DNA of 64,000 bases from Sphingobacteriia bacterium (GCA_011390785.1 JAABRR010000003.1:1-64000); one strand, 5' to 3'. Counted from the stretch's first letter, positions 36,771 to 46,273 are shown. Notes: generated by a model not told the origin, from the letters alone. Numbers and translations are program-made.

Positions 36771-37033
36771 CAGAATCCCGGGTAAAGATTTATTTTTGGA
36801 TGTAAGCCAAATCTTTCATTTGAATAATTATGCGTAATAAGTAAAAATGAACAAAATTTTAATCAGCATTTATGGTTATTAATAAACTTGTGCATTTGAT
36901 TAAAACAATCGATAAAATTTATTCTAAGTCAAATATCATCAAATGCTTGTGCAGTAGAGCGTATAGATAGTAGGTTTATATGTAACTAATTAAGAGTAAA
37001 CAATGTATATGCATTCTGTGTTGTTAAAATTCG

Positions 37034-37041
37034 TACCTTTG
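37034..37041 (+). promoter_or_regulatory. -7 promoter box (TACCTTTG)
   Basis: TACCTTTG matches TAnnTTTG and lies 27 bp upstream of the acyl-CoA synthetase ATG. No perfect TTTG at -33. Confidence 0.5.
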
Positions 37042-37068
37042 TAAACTTTTTTATTAAATAATTAACTG

Positions 37069-38886
37069 ATGGAAATAAAGAGAAATTTTGACTTGCTTGA
37101 GAGATTTTCTCAAATGCCTGATACTGTGGGGAGATTTAAACTTGCCGGTAAAGAAAAGGGCAAATGGAGAGAGTACGATGTTAAAGAATACACCCAAACA
37201 GTGCTTAATGTAAGCATGGGTTTGTTGGCTATGGGCTTTAATCCGGGAGATAAAATTGCAACCATTACCAATAACCGCCCCGAATGGAATTTTATGGAGA
37301 TGGGTGTTGGTGGGGCTGCTATGGTTCATGTACCCGTTCATCCTACTTTAACTGATGAAGAATTTGTTTATATCCTCAATCATTCAGAAGCCCGGCTGCT
37401 TGTGGTTTCAGATGCATCTTTATATAAAAGGCTTACTGCCGTAAAAGAAGAAATCAGTAATCTTGAAAGAATTCTTACCTTCAATGAAATTGAAGGTGTT
37501 GAAAACTGGAAAGTTATTACGGAATCAGGAGAACAAAATGCTGCACAGTATTTTGATCAGGTAATGGATATTCGTGAGAAAATTGCCGAAGACGATCTGT
37601 TAACCATCATTTATACATCAGGCACCACAGGTGCACCCAAAGGGGTAATGCTTTCGCACAAAAACCTGATGAGTAACGCCATTGCTTCTGCTAACATACA
37701 ACATATGGATTACAGACACAAAGCTTTAAGTTTTTTGCCCCTTTCGCATGTATTTGAGCATATGGTAAATTATAAATATCACTACCTGGGCATTAGTACA
37801 TATTATGCTGAAGGCCTTACAACTATTGCCCGCGATATGAAGGAGCTGCAGGTTGATGGCTTTATTGCAGTGCCCCGTTTGCTTGAATCAATTTATGAAA
37901 AGATTGTTAGCAAAGCCCGCACCCTCAGCTCGGTAAAACGTTCAATATTCTTCTGGGCTTTAAAGGTGGCAGAAAAATTTGAACCCTTTGAGAAGAAATC
38001 ACTTTTATTTAGTATTCAGCATAAAATTGCTGATAAACTCGTTTTCTCAAAATGGAGAGAAGCACTCAGTCAAAATTTAACTTTCATCGGTTGTGGGGGT
38101 TCAGCTTTACAACCAAGATTAGCCAGGCTTTTCTGGGCTGCCGGTTTGCCAATTTTTGAAGGCTATGGGCTTACAGAAACATCTCCTGTTTTGGCTGTGA
38201 ATTATTCAAAACCCGGAAAGGTGAAAATCGGCTCTGTTGGAACAGTATTAAATGGTGTGGAAATAAAAATTGCCGAAGACGGCGAAATCCTTGCCAAAAG
38301 CCCCGGTTTAATGATGGGGTATTACAAAGATGAGCAGGCTACCAGCGAGGTTATAGACAAGGATGGTTGGTTTCATACCGGCGATATTGGCGAATTTCAG
38401 GATGGATTATACCTGAAAATTACTGATCGCAAAAAGGAAATCTTCAAAATGTCGAATGGTAAATATCTGGCACCCCAGCAAATTGAAAACAAACTCAAAG
38501 AAAGTTTTTATATACAGCAATTGATGGTGGTTGGCGAAAACCAAAAGTTCGCAGCAGCTATCATCAGTCCAAACTTTCAGGAATTAGTAGAGTGGAGCAA
38601 AAAAAAGAAAATTCAGTTTCAGTCGCATACCGAATTGATTCAAATGCCTCAGGTATTGAAGCATTTTCAGGATGAGATCAAAAACTTCAATAAAAAACTC
38701 AGCCAAACAGACCAGGTTCAGAAGTTTATTCTTATTGCTGACGAGTGGAGCCCGTTAACAGGTGAGCTGTCTTCGTCACTTAAACTGAAAAGGAAATACA
38801 TTATTCAGAAATATAAAGACCTGGTAGATTCACTCTATCAATCCAGGCAACAAACGATACCGGTTAAGGTAAGTGAAAAAAAATAA
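37069..38886 (+). CDS. Long-chain acyl-CoA synthetase (AMP-forming)
   Basis: A 605-residue ANL-superfamily enzyme activating fatty acids through an acyl-adenylate. The P-loop motif IIYTSGTTGAPKGVMLSHKNL begins near residue 180, the A5 motif is GYGLTETSPVLAVN, A7 is GWFHTGDIG, A8 is ITDRKKEIFKMSNGKYLAP, and the A10 lysine region is LTGELSSSLKLKRK. This is the COG1022 (FAA1) type common in Bacteroidota. It is followed at once by a terminator, so it forms its own unit. It could feed membrane lipid remodelling or beta-oxidation; no other fatty-acid degradation gene is nearby. Confidence 0.93.
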   Translation: MEIKRNFDLLERFSQMPDTVGRFKLAGKEKGKWREYDVKEYTQTVLNVSMGLLAMGFNPGDKIATITNNRPEWNFMEMGVGGAAMVHVPVHPTLTDEEFVYILNHSEARLLVVSDASLYKRLTAVKEEISNLERILTFNEIEGVENWKVITESGEQNAAQYFDQVMDIREKIAEDDLLTIIYTSGTTGAPKGVMLSHKNLMSNAIASANIQHMDYRHKALSFLPLSHVFEHMVNYKYHYLGISTYYAEGLTTIARDMKELQVDGFIAVPRLLESIYEKIVSKARTLSSVKRSIFFWALKVAEKFEPFEKKSLLFSIQHKIADKLVFSKWREALSQNLTFIGCGGSALQPRLARLFWAAGLPIFEGYGLTETSPVLAVNYSKPGKVKIGSVGTVLNGVEIKIAEDGEILAKSPGLMMGYYKDEQATSEVIDKDGWFHTGDIGEFQDGLYLKITDRKKEIFKMSNGKYLAPQQIENKLKESFYIQQLMVVGENQKFAAAIISPNFQELVEWSKKKKIQFQSHTELIQMPQVLKHFQDEIKNFNKKLSQTDQVQKFILIADEWSPLTGELSSSLKLKRKYIIQKYKDLVDSLYQSRQQTIPVKVSEKK

Positions 38887-38904
38887 CAAAATTAATTATT
38901 ATTG

Positions 38905-38929
38905 AAAAGCCGGTACTCCGGCTTTTTTT
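38905..38929 (+). terminator. Rho-independent terminator
   Basis: AAAAGCCGG, loop TACT, CCGGCTTTT plus TTT, 18 bp after the acyl-CoA synthetase stop codon. Confidence 0.88.
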
Positions 38930-39038
38930 ATGATCCTATTAAAAAAAAGCTTAGCAAAATAATATATTTTTCGGTATAGAATTATGCACATAACATATTG
39001 CAGTCCTTATACCGTATGCTCATTATTCTTATATTCGG

Positions 39039-39863
39039 TTAATAAAGGAGTTTCTCTTCCCAGGTAAAACACTCCGGGAAAAATGACTCTTTATCTATAT
39101 CCGGATTATTGCTAAATAAACCGAAAATGGCAGACCCGCTCCCGCTCATTGCAGCATATAACGCACCTTGCTCATACAGTGTACTTTTTATAGAGTCTAA
39201 TAGCGGGTGTTTTGAAAAAATTCCCTTCTCAAAATCATTAAACAGATTTTCTTTCCACTTCGCAACAGGCAATTTCAATATTTCTTCCAGTTCCTTTTCA
39301 GGATAGTGAGGTACAATGTTTTCATATGCATCTTTTGTGCTAATGTGAAGTGGTGGCACAACCAATAATAAATGATAATCCTTAAGTGAAAGTGAACTCG
39401 GTGAAAGTACCTCTCCACGTCCTGTTGCAAGGGCAGGAATGTTGTTGATAAAAAATGCACAATCACTCCCCAACCTGGAAGCCATTGCAGTTAAATTCTC
39501 TTTTGAAATAGAAAGAGAAAAAAAATCATTTAACAATAGCAATGCATAGGCTGCATCAGCGCTTCCACCTCCCAGTCCGGCTCCGATGGGAATATTTTTA
39601 TGAAGATGAATTTTAATGGGTGGAATATTGTATTCGGCTTTAATTAAATCATAAGCTTTCTCACAAAGATTTTTTTCTCCATTGGCAGGAATGGATATTC
39701 CGGAACTGCTAAAAACTGTATCTCCTTTTTCATGAGGAATGATTTCAAGGCAATCGTTTAGCGATAATGGGTAGAACTGGGTTTTTATTTCATGAAATCC
39801 ATCTTCACGACGGGAGAAAATATGTAAACCCAGGTTTATTTTGCAGTTGGGGAAAACAATCAT
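39039..39863 (-). CDS. ispE: 4-diphosphocytidyl-2-C-methyl-D-erythritol kinase
   Basis: A 274-residue GHMP kinase of the non-mevalonate isoprenoid pathway, phosphorylating CDP-ME. N-terminal NCKINLGLHIFSRREDGFHEI carries the Lys/Asp region, the ATP motif is PIGAGLGGGSADAAYAL, and the third GHMP motif is AAMSGSGSAIFGLF. Length is normal. It is divergent from the GH3 gene and convergent with the acyl-CoA synthetase. Isoprenoid precursors are needed for quinones and undecaprenyl phosphate. Confidence 0.95.
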   Translation of the reverse strand: MIVFPNCKINLGLHIFSRREDGFHEIKTQFYPLSLNDCLEIIPHEKGDTVFSSSGISIPANGEKNLCEKAYDLIKAEYNIPPIKIHLHKNIPIGAGLGGGSADAAYALLLLNDFFSLSISKENLTAMASRLGSDCAFFINNIPALATGRGEVLSPSSLSLKDYHLLLVVPPLHISTKDAYENIVPHYPEKELEEILKLPVAKWKENLFNDFEKGIFSKHPLLDSIKSTLYEQGALYAAMSGSGSAIFGLFSNNPDIDKESFFPECFTWEEKLLY

Positions 39864-40021
39864 TTTTTTCTTACAAACCTAACAATTATTTATTTTTAAT
39901 TAAGAATGAATTTCGCAATATCTCATTTTTTATCTATAAAATTTTAATTTTAATTTTTTTAGCCTAATCATATAAAACATTTTTTGAGCATTTTTTTCCT
40001 ATAAAAGATTATAAAATCAAA

Positions 40022-40050
40022 TTTGTTTGACCTCATAATCCTTACATTTG
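40022..40050 (+). promoter_or_regulatory. -33/-7 promoter (TTTG-N17-TACATTTG)
   Basis: TTTG at 40022-40025, 17 bp spacing, then TACATTTG at 40043-40050, matching the Bacteroidota promoter consensus. It lies 32 bp upstream of the GH3 start codon and probably drives the run of four genes up to kdsB. Confidence 0.65.
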
Positions 40051-40082
40051 CCTGTTAATTAATATAATCAAACCTTTTTGCT

Positions 40083-41597
40083 ATGTCTCCGCTTCTCAAT
40101 AGTGTTATTGCCTGGTTTTTGAAACAGCGTGTTTCTCAGATTGATCTGTTTAAAGAAAATCCACATCAGGTGCAAAATGATTTATTGTTCGACTTGATAG
40201 AAAAGGCTAAAAACACAGAATGGGGTAAGAAGTACGATTTCGATTCGATTACCAGTATTGAAACCTTTCAGCAAAGAGTTCCCATTCAGGAGTATGAGCA
40301 GGTAAAACCTTACATTGAAAGGTTGAGAAAGGGAGAGAAAAATCTTCTGTGGCCCACAGAAATAAAATGGTTTGCTAAATCAAGTGGAACCACCAGCGAT
40401 AAAAGTAAATTTATTCCTGTTAGTAACGAAGCTCTCGAAGATTGCCATATGAAAGGGGGAAAAGATATGCTGGCTCTCTATTGTTATTCCCGGCCCGACA
40501 CTGAAATATTTACCGGCAAGGGACTTGTAATGGGAGGTAGCCACCGGGTTAGCGAGTTTAACAGTAATTCTTATTTTGGCGATATTTCTGCTATATTGGT
40601 ACAGAACTTCCCCTTTTGGGCTCAGCTAATGCGCACACCCGATATTTCTATTGCTCTTATGGATGACTGGGAAGTAAAACTCGATAAAATTGCCAATGCT
40701 ACAATAACGGAAGATGTTACCAATTTAAGTGGTGTTCCTTCATGGAATCTTATGCTGTTAAAAAGAGTTTTGCAAATTACAGGACGTAAAAATGTTCTTG
40801 AAATTTGGCCTAATCTTGAATTGTTTATTCACGGCGGTGTAAGTTTTGCACCCTACCGTGAGCAGTTCAAGAAACTGATACCATCAGATCAAATGTGGTA
40901 CCTTGAAACCTATAATGCATCAGAAGGATTTTTTGGCATTCAGGATGAGCCTTTTTCTAATGAAATGCTTCTGATGCTCGATTATGGAATTTTCTATGAG
41001 TTTATTCCTTTGGATGAACTTGAAAATGAAAATCACCACGCTTTGTCTCTTGACCAGGTAGAAACTGATACTAATTATGCCATGGTTATTACTACAAATG
41101 CGGGCTTATGGCGATATATGATCGGTGATACCATTCAGTTTACGAGCACAAATCCCTACAGAATACAAATATCGGGCAGAACAAAGAATTTTATCAATGC
41201 TTTTGGCGAAGAGGTAATTATTGATAATGCTGAAAAGGCTCTTGATACTGCTTGTAAAGCTACCAATGCCATAATCAGCGAATATACCGCTGCACCTGTT
41301 TTCCTTGAAGACAATAATTCTGCATCCCATGAGTATTTAATTGAGTTCGAGAAAGAACCCGATAATATGGATGATTTTATCAATGTACTGGATAACGAAT
41401 TGCAAAATATTAATTCTGATTACGAAGCCAAACGTACGGCTGATATTTTATTGAAAAAGCCAAAAGTTATATCTCTTCCGGTAGGGACTTTTTTTAACTG
41501 GTTAAAGTCGAAAGGCAAAATTGGGGGGCAAAATAAAGTCCCAAGGCTTTATAATAACCGAAAATATGTAGATGAAATATCCAAATTCGCTTTATAA
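40083..41597 (+). CDS. GH3 auxin-responsive-promoter family protein
   Basis: A 504-residue member of the GH3 branch of adenylate-forming enzymes. The ATP-binding signature is WFAKSSGTTSDKSKFIPVS near residue 98; YNASEGFFGIQDEP and ITTNAGLWRYMIGD mark motifs 2 and 3. Plant GH3 enzymes conjugate amino acids to jasmonate or indole-acetate; the bacterial proteins keep the fold, but their substrates are unknown. The 3' end overlaps the next gene by 26 bp, so the two are translationally coupled. Confidence 0.92.
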   Translation: MSPLLNSVIAWFLKQRVSQIDLFKENPHQVQNDLLFDLIEKAKNTEWGKKYDFDSITSIETFQQRVPIQEYEQVKPYIERLRKGEKNLLWPTEIKWFAKSSGTTSDKSKFIPVSNEALEDCHMKGGKDMLALYCYSRPDTEIFTGKGLVMGGSHRVSEFNSNSYFGDISAILVQNFPFWAQLMRTPDISIALMDDWEVKLDKIANATITEDVTNLSGVPSWNLMLLKRVLQITGRKNVLEIWPNLELFIHGGVSFAPYREQFKKLIPSDQMWYLETYNASEGFFGIQDEPFSNEMLLMLDYGIFYEFIPLDELENENHHALSLDQVETDTNYAMVITTNAGLWRYMIGDTIQFTSTNPYRIQISGRTKNFINAFGEEVIIDNAEKALDTACKATNAIISEYTAAPVFLEDNNSASHEYLIEFEKEPDNMDDFINVLDNELQNINSDYEAKRTADILLKKPKVISLPVGTFFNWLKSKGKIGGQNKVPRLYNNRKYVDEISKFAL

Positions 41598-42414
41598 GAA
41601 ATGTTTGGTGTGTTTATGGTTATGGCTGATAATAGTCTTCTACACCTTTCCAACTAAAACTCTTACCGCCCAATCTTTTTCCCTGGAAAAGGAATTTCAA
41701 TCAGATGGAAAATTTCTTGGTGTAGATGCAATCGGAAATCTGTATTTCCTGGCCAATGGAGTGTTGACAAAAATGGATACCCACGGCAAAAGTATTTCGT
41801 ACACCAATCGTCAATCAGGTACCAATTTGTTTGTTGATGTCTTTGATCCGTTAAATATCCTTATATTTTTTAGGGATTTTGGGAATATTGTTTTTCTTGA
41901 TAACAATTTAACAGAAAGAAATAAGGTTTCTCCAACCCAATTATTATCAAATACTCAGCCTGAAATGGCCTGTAAATCAATAAAAAATGGTTTCTGGGCC
42001 TGGTTTCCTGATATTTTTAAATTGGTTAGATTTGATCATAATTTGCTGAAACAGGCTGTAAGTATCGATATGAGTCTAAATCCTGAAATCCCGGGCAAAG
42101 TCGCCTATATGGTTGAAAATAATAACAGGCTTTTTATGGCTGCCGATAATGGATTATGGGTTTTTGACCAGCATGCAAATTATCTTTTTACCCTTTCAGA
42201 ATTAAAAATTGAATCTTTTCAGGTTCGAAATGATAAAATTATTTACAGAAAAGCCAATAATCTTCATGTGTATGATTTTTTTCTTGATCAGGAAAACGTA
42301 TTTTTGTTACCAGAAACTCATGTAGATCATTTTTTTCTTGCAAACAATAAAACAATCTACATTCAAACCACAGAGTCATTAAGAAAATACAGTTTTTCAG
42401 AGATATCCTTTTAG
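41572..42414 (+). CDS. Secreted hypothetical protein coupled to GH3
   Basis: A 280-residue protein with an N-terminal hydrophobic signal (LVCLWLWLIIVFYTFP ... TLTAQ). The mature part has repeated strand-turn units (FLGVDAIGNLYFLANGVL; NNRLFMAADNGLWVFDQHANYLF), suggestive of a small beta-propeller or YWTD-like sensor. No family name is recognised. Its ATG lies 26 bp inside the GH3 gene in another frame. The context links it to GH3 and the following kinase/kdsB genes by operon only, not by obvious function. Confidence 0.75.
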   Translation: MKYPNSLYKKCLVCLWLWLIIVFYTFPTKTLTAQSFSLEKEFQSDGKFLGVDAIGNLYFLANGVLTKMDTHGKSISYTNRQSGTNLFVDVFDPLNILIFFRDFGNIVFLDNNLTERNKVSPTQLLSNTQPEMACKSIKNGFWAWFPDIFKLVRFDHNLLKQAVSIDMSLNPEIPGKVAYMVENNNRLFMAADNGLWVFDQHANYLFTLSELKIESFQVRNDKIIYRKANNLHVYDFFLDQENVFLLPETHVDHFFLANNKTIYIQTTESLRKYSFSEISF

Positions 42415-42452
42415 TAGCATCATCTTATTGGTAACCATAAATAAATAGCTTA

Positions 42453-43067
42453 ATGCATATAGCCATTGCCGGAAATATTGGCTCGGGAAAAACTACCCTT
42501 GCAGGATTGCTTTCCAAACATTACGGTTGGGAAGCTCATTATGAAGATGTAGAAACCAATCCATATCTCAATAATTTTTATGAAGATATGCAGCGATGGT
42601 CTTTTAACCTTCAGGTTTATTTTTTAAACAGCCGCTTTCGTCAGATTGTGGATATCAGAAAAAGCGGGAAAACGGTTATTCAAGATCGTACGATTTATGA
42701 AGATGCCTATATTTTTGCCCCTAACCTTCATGCAATGGGCTTAATGTCTTCGCGTGATTTCGAAAATTACTCCAGTCTTTTTGAACTAATGAATTCTTTT
42801 ATTGATCCACCCGATCTGCTGATTTACTTAAAAGCAGGAGTACCCACATTGGTTAACCAAATTCAAAAACGAGGCCGGGATTATGAAAATACCATCAGGC
42901 TGGATTATCTAAAAAGACTTAATGAACGGTATAACGAATGGATCGATACTTATAGCTCAGGCAAATTACTTGTAATTGATGTTGATAATAATAAATTTTC
43001 TGAAAAAATATCTGATCTTGCCGAGGTTATACAAAAAATTGATGCAGAAATTCATGGTCTTTTTTAG
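42453..43067 (+). CDS. Deoxynucleoside kinase
   Basis: A 204-residue kinase of the dNK/dGK-dCK family, salvaging deoxynucleosides with ATP. P-loop AGNIGSGKTTLA at residues 6-17, the substrate motif EDVETNPYL, the catalytic DRTIYEDAYIFA, and the lid arginines in QKRGRDYENTIRLDYL. Size is typical for bacterial enzymes. Base specificity (A, G, C or T) cannot be read by eye. It is 38 bp after the secreted protein and 32 bp before kdsB, indicating one operon. Confidence 0.92.
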   Translation: MHIAIAGNIGSGKTTLAGLLSKHYGWEAHYEDVETNPYLNNFYEDMQRWSFNLQVYFLNSRFRQIVDIRKSGKTVIQDRTIYEDAYIFAPNLHAMGLMSSRDFENYSSLFELMNSFIDPPDLLIYLKAGVPTLVNQIQKRGRDYENTIRLDYLKRLNERYNEWIDTYSSGKLLVIDVDNNKFSEKISDLAEVIQKIDAEIHGLF

Positions 43068-43099
43068 TCGCATCAATAAAGCATTCAATTATATTCTAT

Positions 43100-43846
43100 A
43101 TGAAGTATGTATGTGTTATACCAGCCCGATTCGGCTCTACCAGATTGCCGGGTAAACCTCTGATTTTGATAAATGGTGTAAGCATGATAAAAAGAGTTTA
43201 CCAGAGAGTTGAAAAAGCCGGCTCTCTTTCTGCCGTTATAGTAGCAACAGATGATCAACGCATTTATGATCATGTATCTGAATTTGGTAAAGTTGTGCTT
43301 ACATCATCCACTCATCCTAGTGGCACTGATAGATGCTTCGAAGCAGTAGAGAAAATGCAAAAGGATTTCCCTCTAGATAATCAGGATGTAATTGTAAATG
43401 TGCAGGGTGATGAACCTTTTATTGAGCCGGCGCAGATAGAAGATTTATGCCGGTGTTTTGAAAACCCTGATGTGCATATTGCAACATTAAAAAGGATGAT
43501 AACCGATCAAAATGTACTTTTCAATGAGAATATTGTTAAAGTAATTACTGATGCTGCTGACAGGGCAATCTACTTTAGCCGTTTTCCTCTGCCATATTAC
43601 CGCGGTGTGGATAAAAATCTGTGGTTACAAAAGGGTAGGTTTTTTAAGCATATTGGTATTTATGCCTATCGATATCAAACATTATCAAAAATTATCACAC
43701 TTAAACAAACTTCACTCGAAAAGGCTGAATCACTGGAACAGCTTCGCTGGCTTGAAAATGGTTTAGGTATCCATGTTATGGAAACCCAGTTTGAATCCCT
43801 TGGTATTGATACTCCCGAAGATATTGATCGTTTGAATGCTAAATAA
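43100..43846 (+). CDS. kdsB: 3-deoxy-manno-octulosonate cytidylyltransferase
   Basis: A 248-residue enzyme forming CMP-Kdo from CTP and Kdo for lipopolysaccharide core synthesis. Signature segments: IPARFGSTRLPGKPL at the N-terminus, VATDDQRIYDHV, SSTHPSGTDRCFEAV, NVQGDEPFIEP and HIGIYAYRYQTL. Length matches the family. Its presence indicates an outer membrane with Kdo-containing LPS. It is the last gene of the run starting at the GH3 promoter. Confidence 0.96.
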   Translation: MKYVCVIPARFGSTRLPGKPLILINGVSMIKRVYQRVEKAGSLSAVIVATDDQRIYDHVSEFGKVVLTSSTHPSGTDRCFEAVEKMQKDFPLDNQDVIVNVQGDEPFIEPAQIEDLCRCFENPDVHIATLKRMITDQNVLFNENIVKVITDAADRAIYFSRFPLPYYRGVDKNLWLQKGRFFKHIGIYAYRYQTLSKIITLKQTSLEKAESLEQLRWLENGLGIHVMETQFESLGIDTPEDIDRLNAK

Positions 43847-43868
43847 AACAATAATTGATTTTTTTGGA

Positions 43869-43886
43869 TAGCTTTGCATAACTTTG
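43869..43886 (+). promoter_or_regulatory. Tandem -7 boxes (TAGCTTTG, TAACTTTG)
   Basis: TAGCTTTG at 43869-43876 and TAACTTTG at 43879-43886 both match TAnnTTTG, 10 bp apart. They lie about 140 bp upstream of the HU-SPOR gene, implying a longish leader if used. Confidence 0.45.
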
Positions 43887-44027
43887 TTCATCTTTATGCG
43901 TATAAAACATTTAATAAAATCTGATCTTAAGAAACATTTTGCATTTCTTCCCTTCCTTTAAATTAAGAATATAATCAAGGTGTTCTTTTTGTCAAGGTGG
44001 GTAATTAATATTCTAAAAACATGAATT

Positions 44028-45212
44028 ATGAAAATTGGTAAGTACATTAGCGAACTATTGTTTGAAAATGATTTTGTAATCCTTCCGCAGTTGGGCGAAT
44101 TTTCTACAAAATATATTCCTGCCAAGTTTATTCCTGAACTTAAAAAAGTTGAGTCTCCTTCTAAGGTGATAACTTTTAATGATAAAAACAAGTCAGGTGG
44201 CGGCCTGCTAACCGAATATATTGCAATGAAAGAAGGTATTTCGAGCCAGGAAGCCAAAGAATTTGTGTCAAACTTTGTCACAGAAATGCAAAATTCTTTA
44301 AAGTCAGGGAAAAAAGTTGAACTTGAAAATATTGGGTTCTTTTCTTTAGATCCATCAGGTCAAATCCTTTTTGACCCCGATCGAAGCATCAATTATTTAA
44401 ATGATGCTGCGGGCTTGGGCAGCGTTAAAGAGCCTGCCAAAAAATCTGAAGAAGAAGCAAAATCTGAACTCGATAAAGTTTTGGAAGAAGTACAGCCTCA
44501 TGATTCAACTCCCGGGCAAGAATCCGAAGAACCAGAACAATCTCAATCAGAAGAGCCGGTTTCCGATGAAGCTGAACCAACAAAGGAAGATTTAGCTGAA
44601 GAGCCGAAAAGACCTGCCAGTGTCCCACTAGGCCAACGTTCCCGCAGTATTCACGAACCAATTGGGCAAAAAACAGATGCTTCCAACGAGTACAAGGAAA
44701 AAAATGAATCCGTTAAGCAAGGAGGGTTACCCCCTGCTTTAAAATGGATTGCCTTAACGGTTGTACCCCTTTTGATTATTATTCTGGTTTTGGCGCTAAA
44801 CTTTGAGTATATCTTTGGCGACAAATCAATCGTGTGGAAAAAGGATAAACAAACTGAAACAGAACAAATAGTTGAAGATCAAGATACCCAGTATCAGGCT
44901 GCTGAGCAGGAGCAGGAACCTGTTATTGATGAGCCCGAAGAAGAATTCGACCCGACTATTCCTCCACCACCTCCCGAAAGTGGCAGAAAGGTATATTACA
45001 TTATAGTTGGAAGTTTTGAAGAAGAGCATAGTGCCCTAATCCTTGCCGAAGAATTAAGAACAGAAGGTGCACGCACAGCCAGTGTATTTCCGATAAACAG
45101 GCTTGGTTTTTACCGGGTTTCCTATGGCTATTACTATGATCTTAGCGAAGCAGAACGCGAATTAAATATGGCTAAAGAAATCAATCCCAATTCCTGGATA
45201 CTACACCGATAG
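44028..45212 (+). CDS. HU-like/SPOR domain envelope protein
   Basis: A 394-residue Bacteroidota-type protein. Residues 1-115 carry two HU-like (CCDC81-type prokaryotic HU) domains: ISELLFENDFVILPQLGEFS and KSGKKVELENIGFFSLDPSG. An acidic, Pro/Glu-rich linker follows to about 235, then one membrane segment (LTVVPLLIIILVLALNF), another acidic linker with PPPPPE, and a C-terminal SPOR domain (YYIIVGSFEEEHSALILAEEL). SPOR domains bind denuded peptidoglycan at division sites, so the protein probably bridges a cytoplasmic HU-like module to the cell wall. Function in detail is unknown. Confidence 0.9.
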   Translation: MKIGKYISELLFENDFVILPQLGEFSTKYIPAKFIPELKKVESPSKVITFNDKNKSGGGLLTEYIAMKEGISSQEAKEFVSNFVTEMQNSLKSGKKVELENIGFFSLDPSGQILFDPDRSINYLNDAAGLGSVKEPAKKSEEEAKSELDKVLEEVQPHDSTPGQESEEPEQSQSEEPVSDEAEPTKEDLAEEPKRPASVPLGQRSRSIHEPIGQKTDASNEYKEKNESVKQGGLPPALKWIALTVVPLLIIILVLALNFEYIFGDKSIVWKKDKQTETEQIVEDQDTQYQAAEQEQEPVIDEPEEEFDPTIPPPPPESGRKVYYIIVGSFEEEHSALILAEELRTEGARTASVFPINRLGFYRVSYGYYYDLSEAERELNMAKEINPNSWILHR

Positions 45213-45250
45213 TTTGTTGTTTGTCCTGAATTCTCAAGCCATTTTTTAAA

Positions 45251-45934
45251 GTGCCTAAGAAAAAGCAAAGAAGATTTTCTGAGTTAAATACTTTTGCCAA
45301 TGTTGTTCAACCTGGTTATCGCTATCCAGTTAGCGATCATCCGTTAAAGGGACAATGGGGGCAAAAGTTTTTTTATAATAATAACCCCATTGTTCTTGAA
45401 GTGGGCTGTGGTAAGGGTGAATATACGGTGGGGTTGGCCAGTGCATGGCCAGGAATTAATTTTTTAGGAGTTGATATTAAAGGGAATCGTATTTGGACAG
45501 GTGCCAAACATGCTCTTGAAAATGCGATGACAAATGTTGGCTTTCTACGCATCCAAGCCGAAAAACTGGAATACTTTTTTGGCACTCATGAAGTTTCTGA
45601 AATTTGGGTTACCTTTCCTGACCCCCAGCCTAATAAGCCAAGAGAAAAGAAAAGGCTTATTTCTCAAAGGTTTCTCAATATTTATCGTAAATTTCTAAAA
45701 CCAGGAGGCTTTATTTATCTAAAAACCGATAACATTTCTTTGTTTGAATATACACTGGAAGTTATTGAAGAAAATAATCATCAACTTCATTTTGCTACCT
45801 CCGATTTATATAGTAATCCGGGGAATACGAATCCGGTGATATTAGGCATCAGAACTTTTTACGAATCTATCTTTCTGGAAAAAGGAATGAATATTTGCTT
45901 TATTAAATTTAGTCTCGATAAAAATAATACTTAA
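45251..45934 (+). CDS. trmB: tRNA (guanine-N7-)-methyltransferase
   Basis: A 227-residue SAM-dependent enzyme making m7G46 in tRNA. SAM motif LEVGCGKGEYTVGLA, FLGVDIKGNRIWTGA, and the family motif VTFPDPQPNKPREKKRL are present; the C-terminus has GFIYLKTDN and ILGIRTFYE. The start is a GTG at 45251. Its stop codon directly abuts the ATG of the alkyltransferase-like gene, so the two are cotranscribed. Confidence 0.95.
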   Translation: MPKKKQRRFSELNTFANVVQPGYRYPVSDHPLKGQWGQKFFYNNNPIVLEVGCGKGEYTVGLASAWPGINFLGVDIKGNRIWTGAKHALENAMTNVGFLRIQAEKLEYFFGTHEVSEIWVTFPDPQPNKPREKKRLISQRFLNIYRKFLKPGGFIYLKTDNISLFEYTLEVIEENNHQLHFATSDLYSNPGNTNPVILGIRTFYESIFLEKGMNICFIKFSLDKNNT

Positions 45935-46273
45935 ATGCCCCCCATTCAGCAATCTTTTTTTTTACGGGTTTATGATGTTGTTAAGCAAATACCCTTCGGA
46001 AGGGTTACTTCTTATGGTGCTATTGCTACATACCTGGGCAGCAAAGGTTCTTCACGTATGGTGGGCTGGGCTATGAACCATTCGCACACTTACGATCCTT
46101 CTTTACCTGCTCACCGGGTTGTTAATCGCAACGGTATGCTTACAGGAAAGCATCACTTTGGAATGCCCGAATTGATGCAGCAACTTCTCGAAAACGAAGG
46201 TATTAAAGTGGTTGATGATTGCATTCAGAATTTCTCTTCTCATTTTTGGGATCCATTGATCGAATTATCCTAA
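45935..46273 (+). CDS. Alkyltransferase-like DNA repair protein (ATL)
   Basis: A 112-residue protein with the DNA-binding domain of O6-alkylguanine-DNA alkyltransferases. The fold markers are IPFGRVTSYGAIATYLG, RMVGWAMNHS and LPAHRVVNRNG. In the active-site motif PCHRV the cysteine is replaced by Ala (Ala59), so it cannot take up an alkyl group. ATL proteins bind O6-alkylguanine and hand the lesion to nucleotide excision repair. It begins immediately after trmB (stop 45932-45934, ATG 45935), with no spacer. Confidence 0.9.
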   Translation: MPPIQQSFFLRVYDVVKQIPFGRVTSYGAIATYLGSKGSSRMVGWAMNHSHTYDPSLPAHRVVNRNGMLTGKHHFGMPELMQQLLENEGIKVVDDCIQNFSSHFWDPLIELS

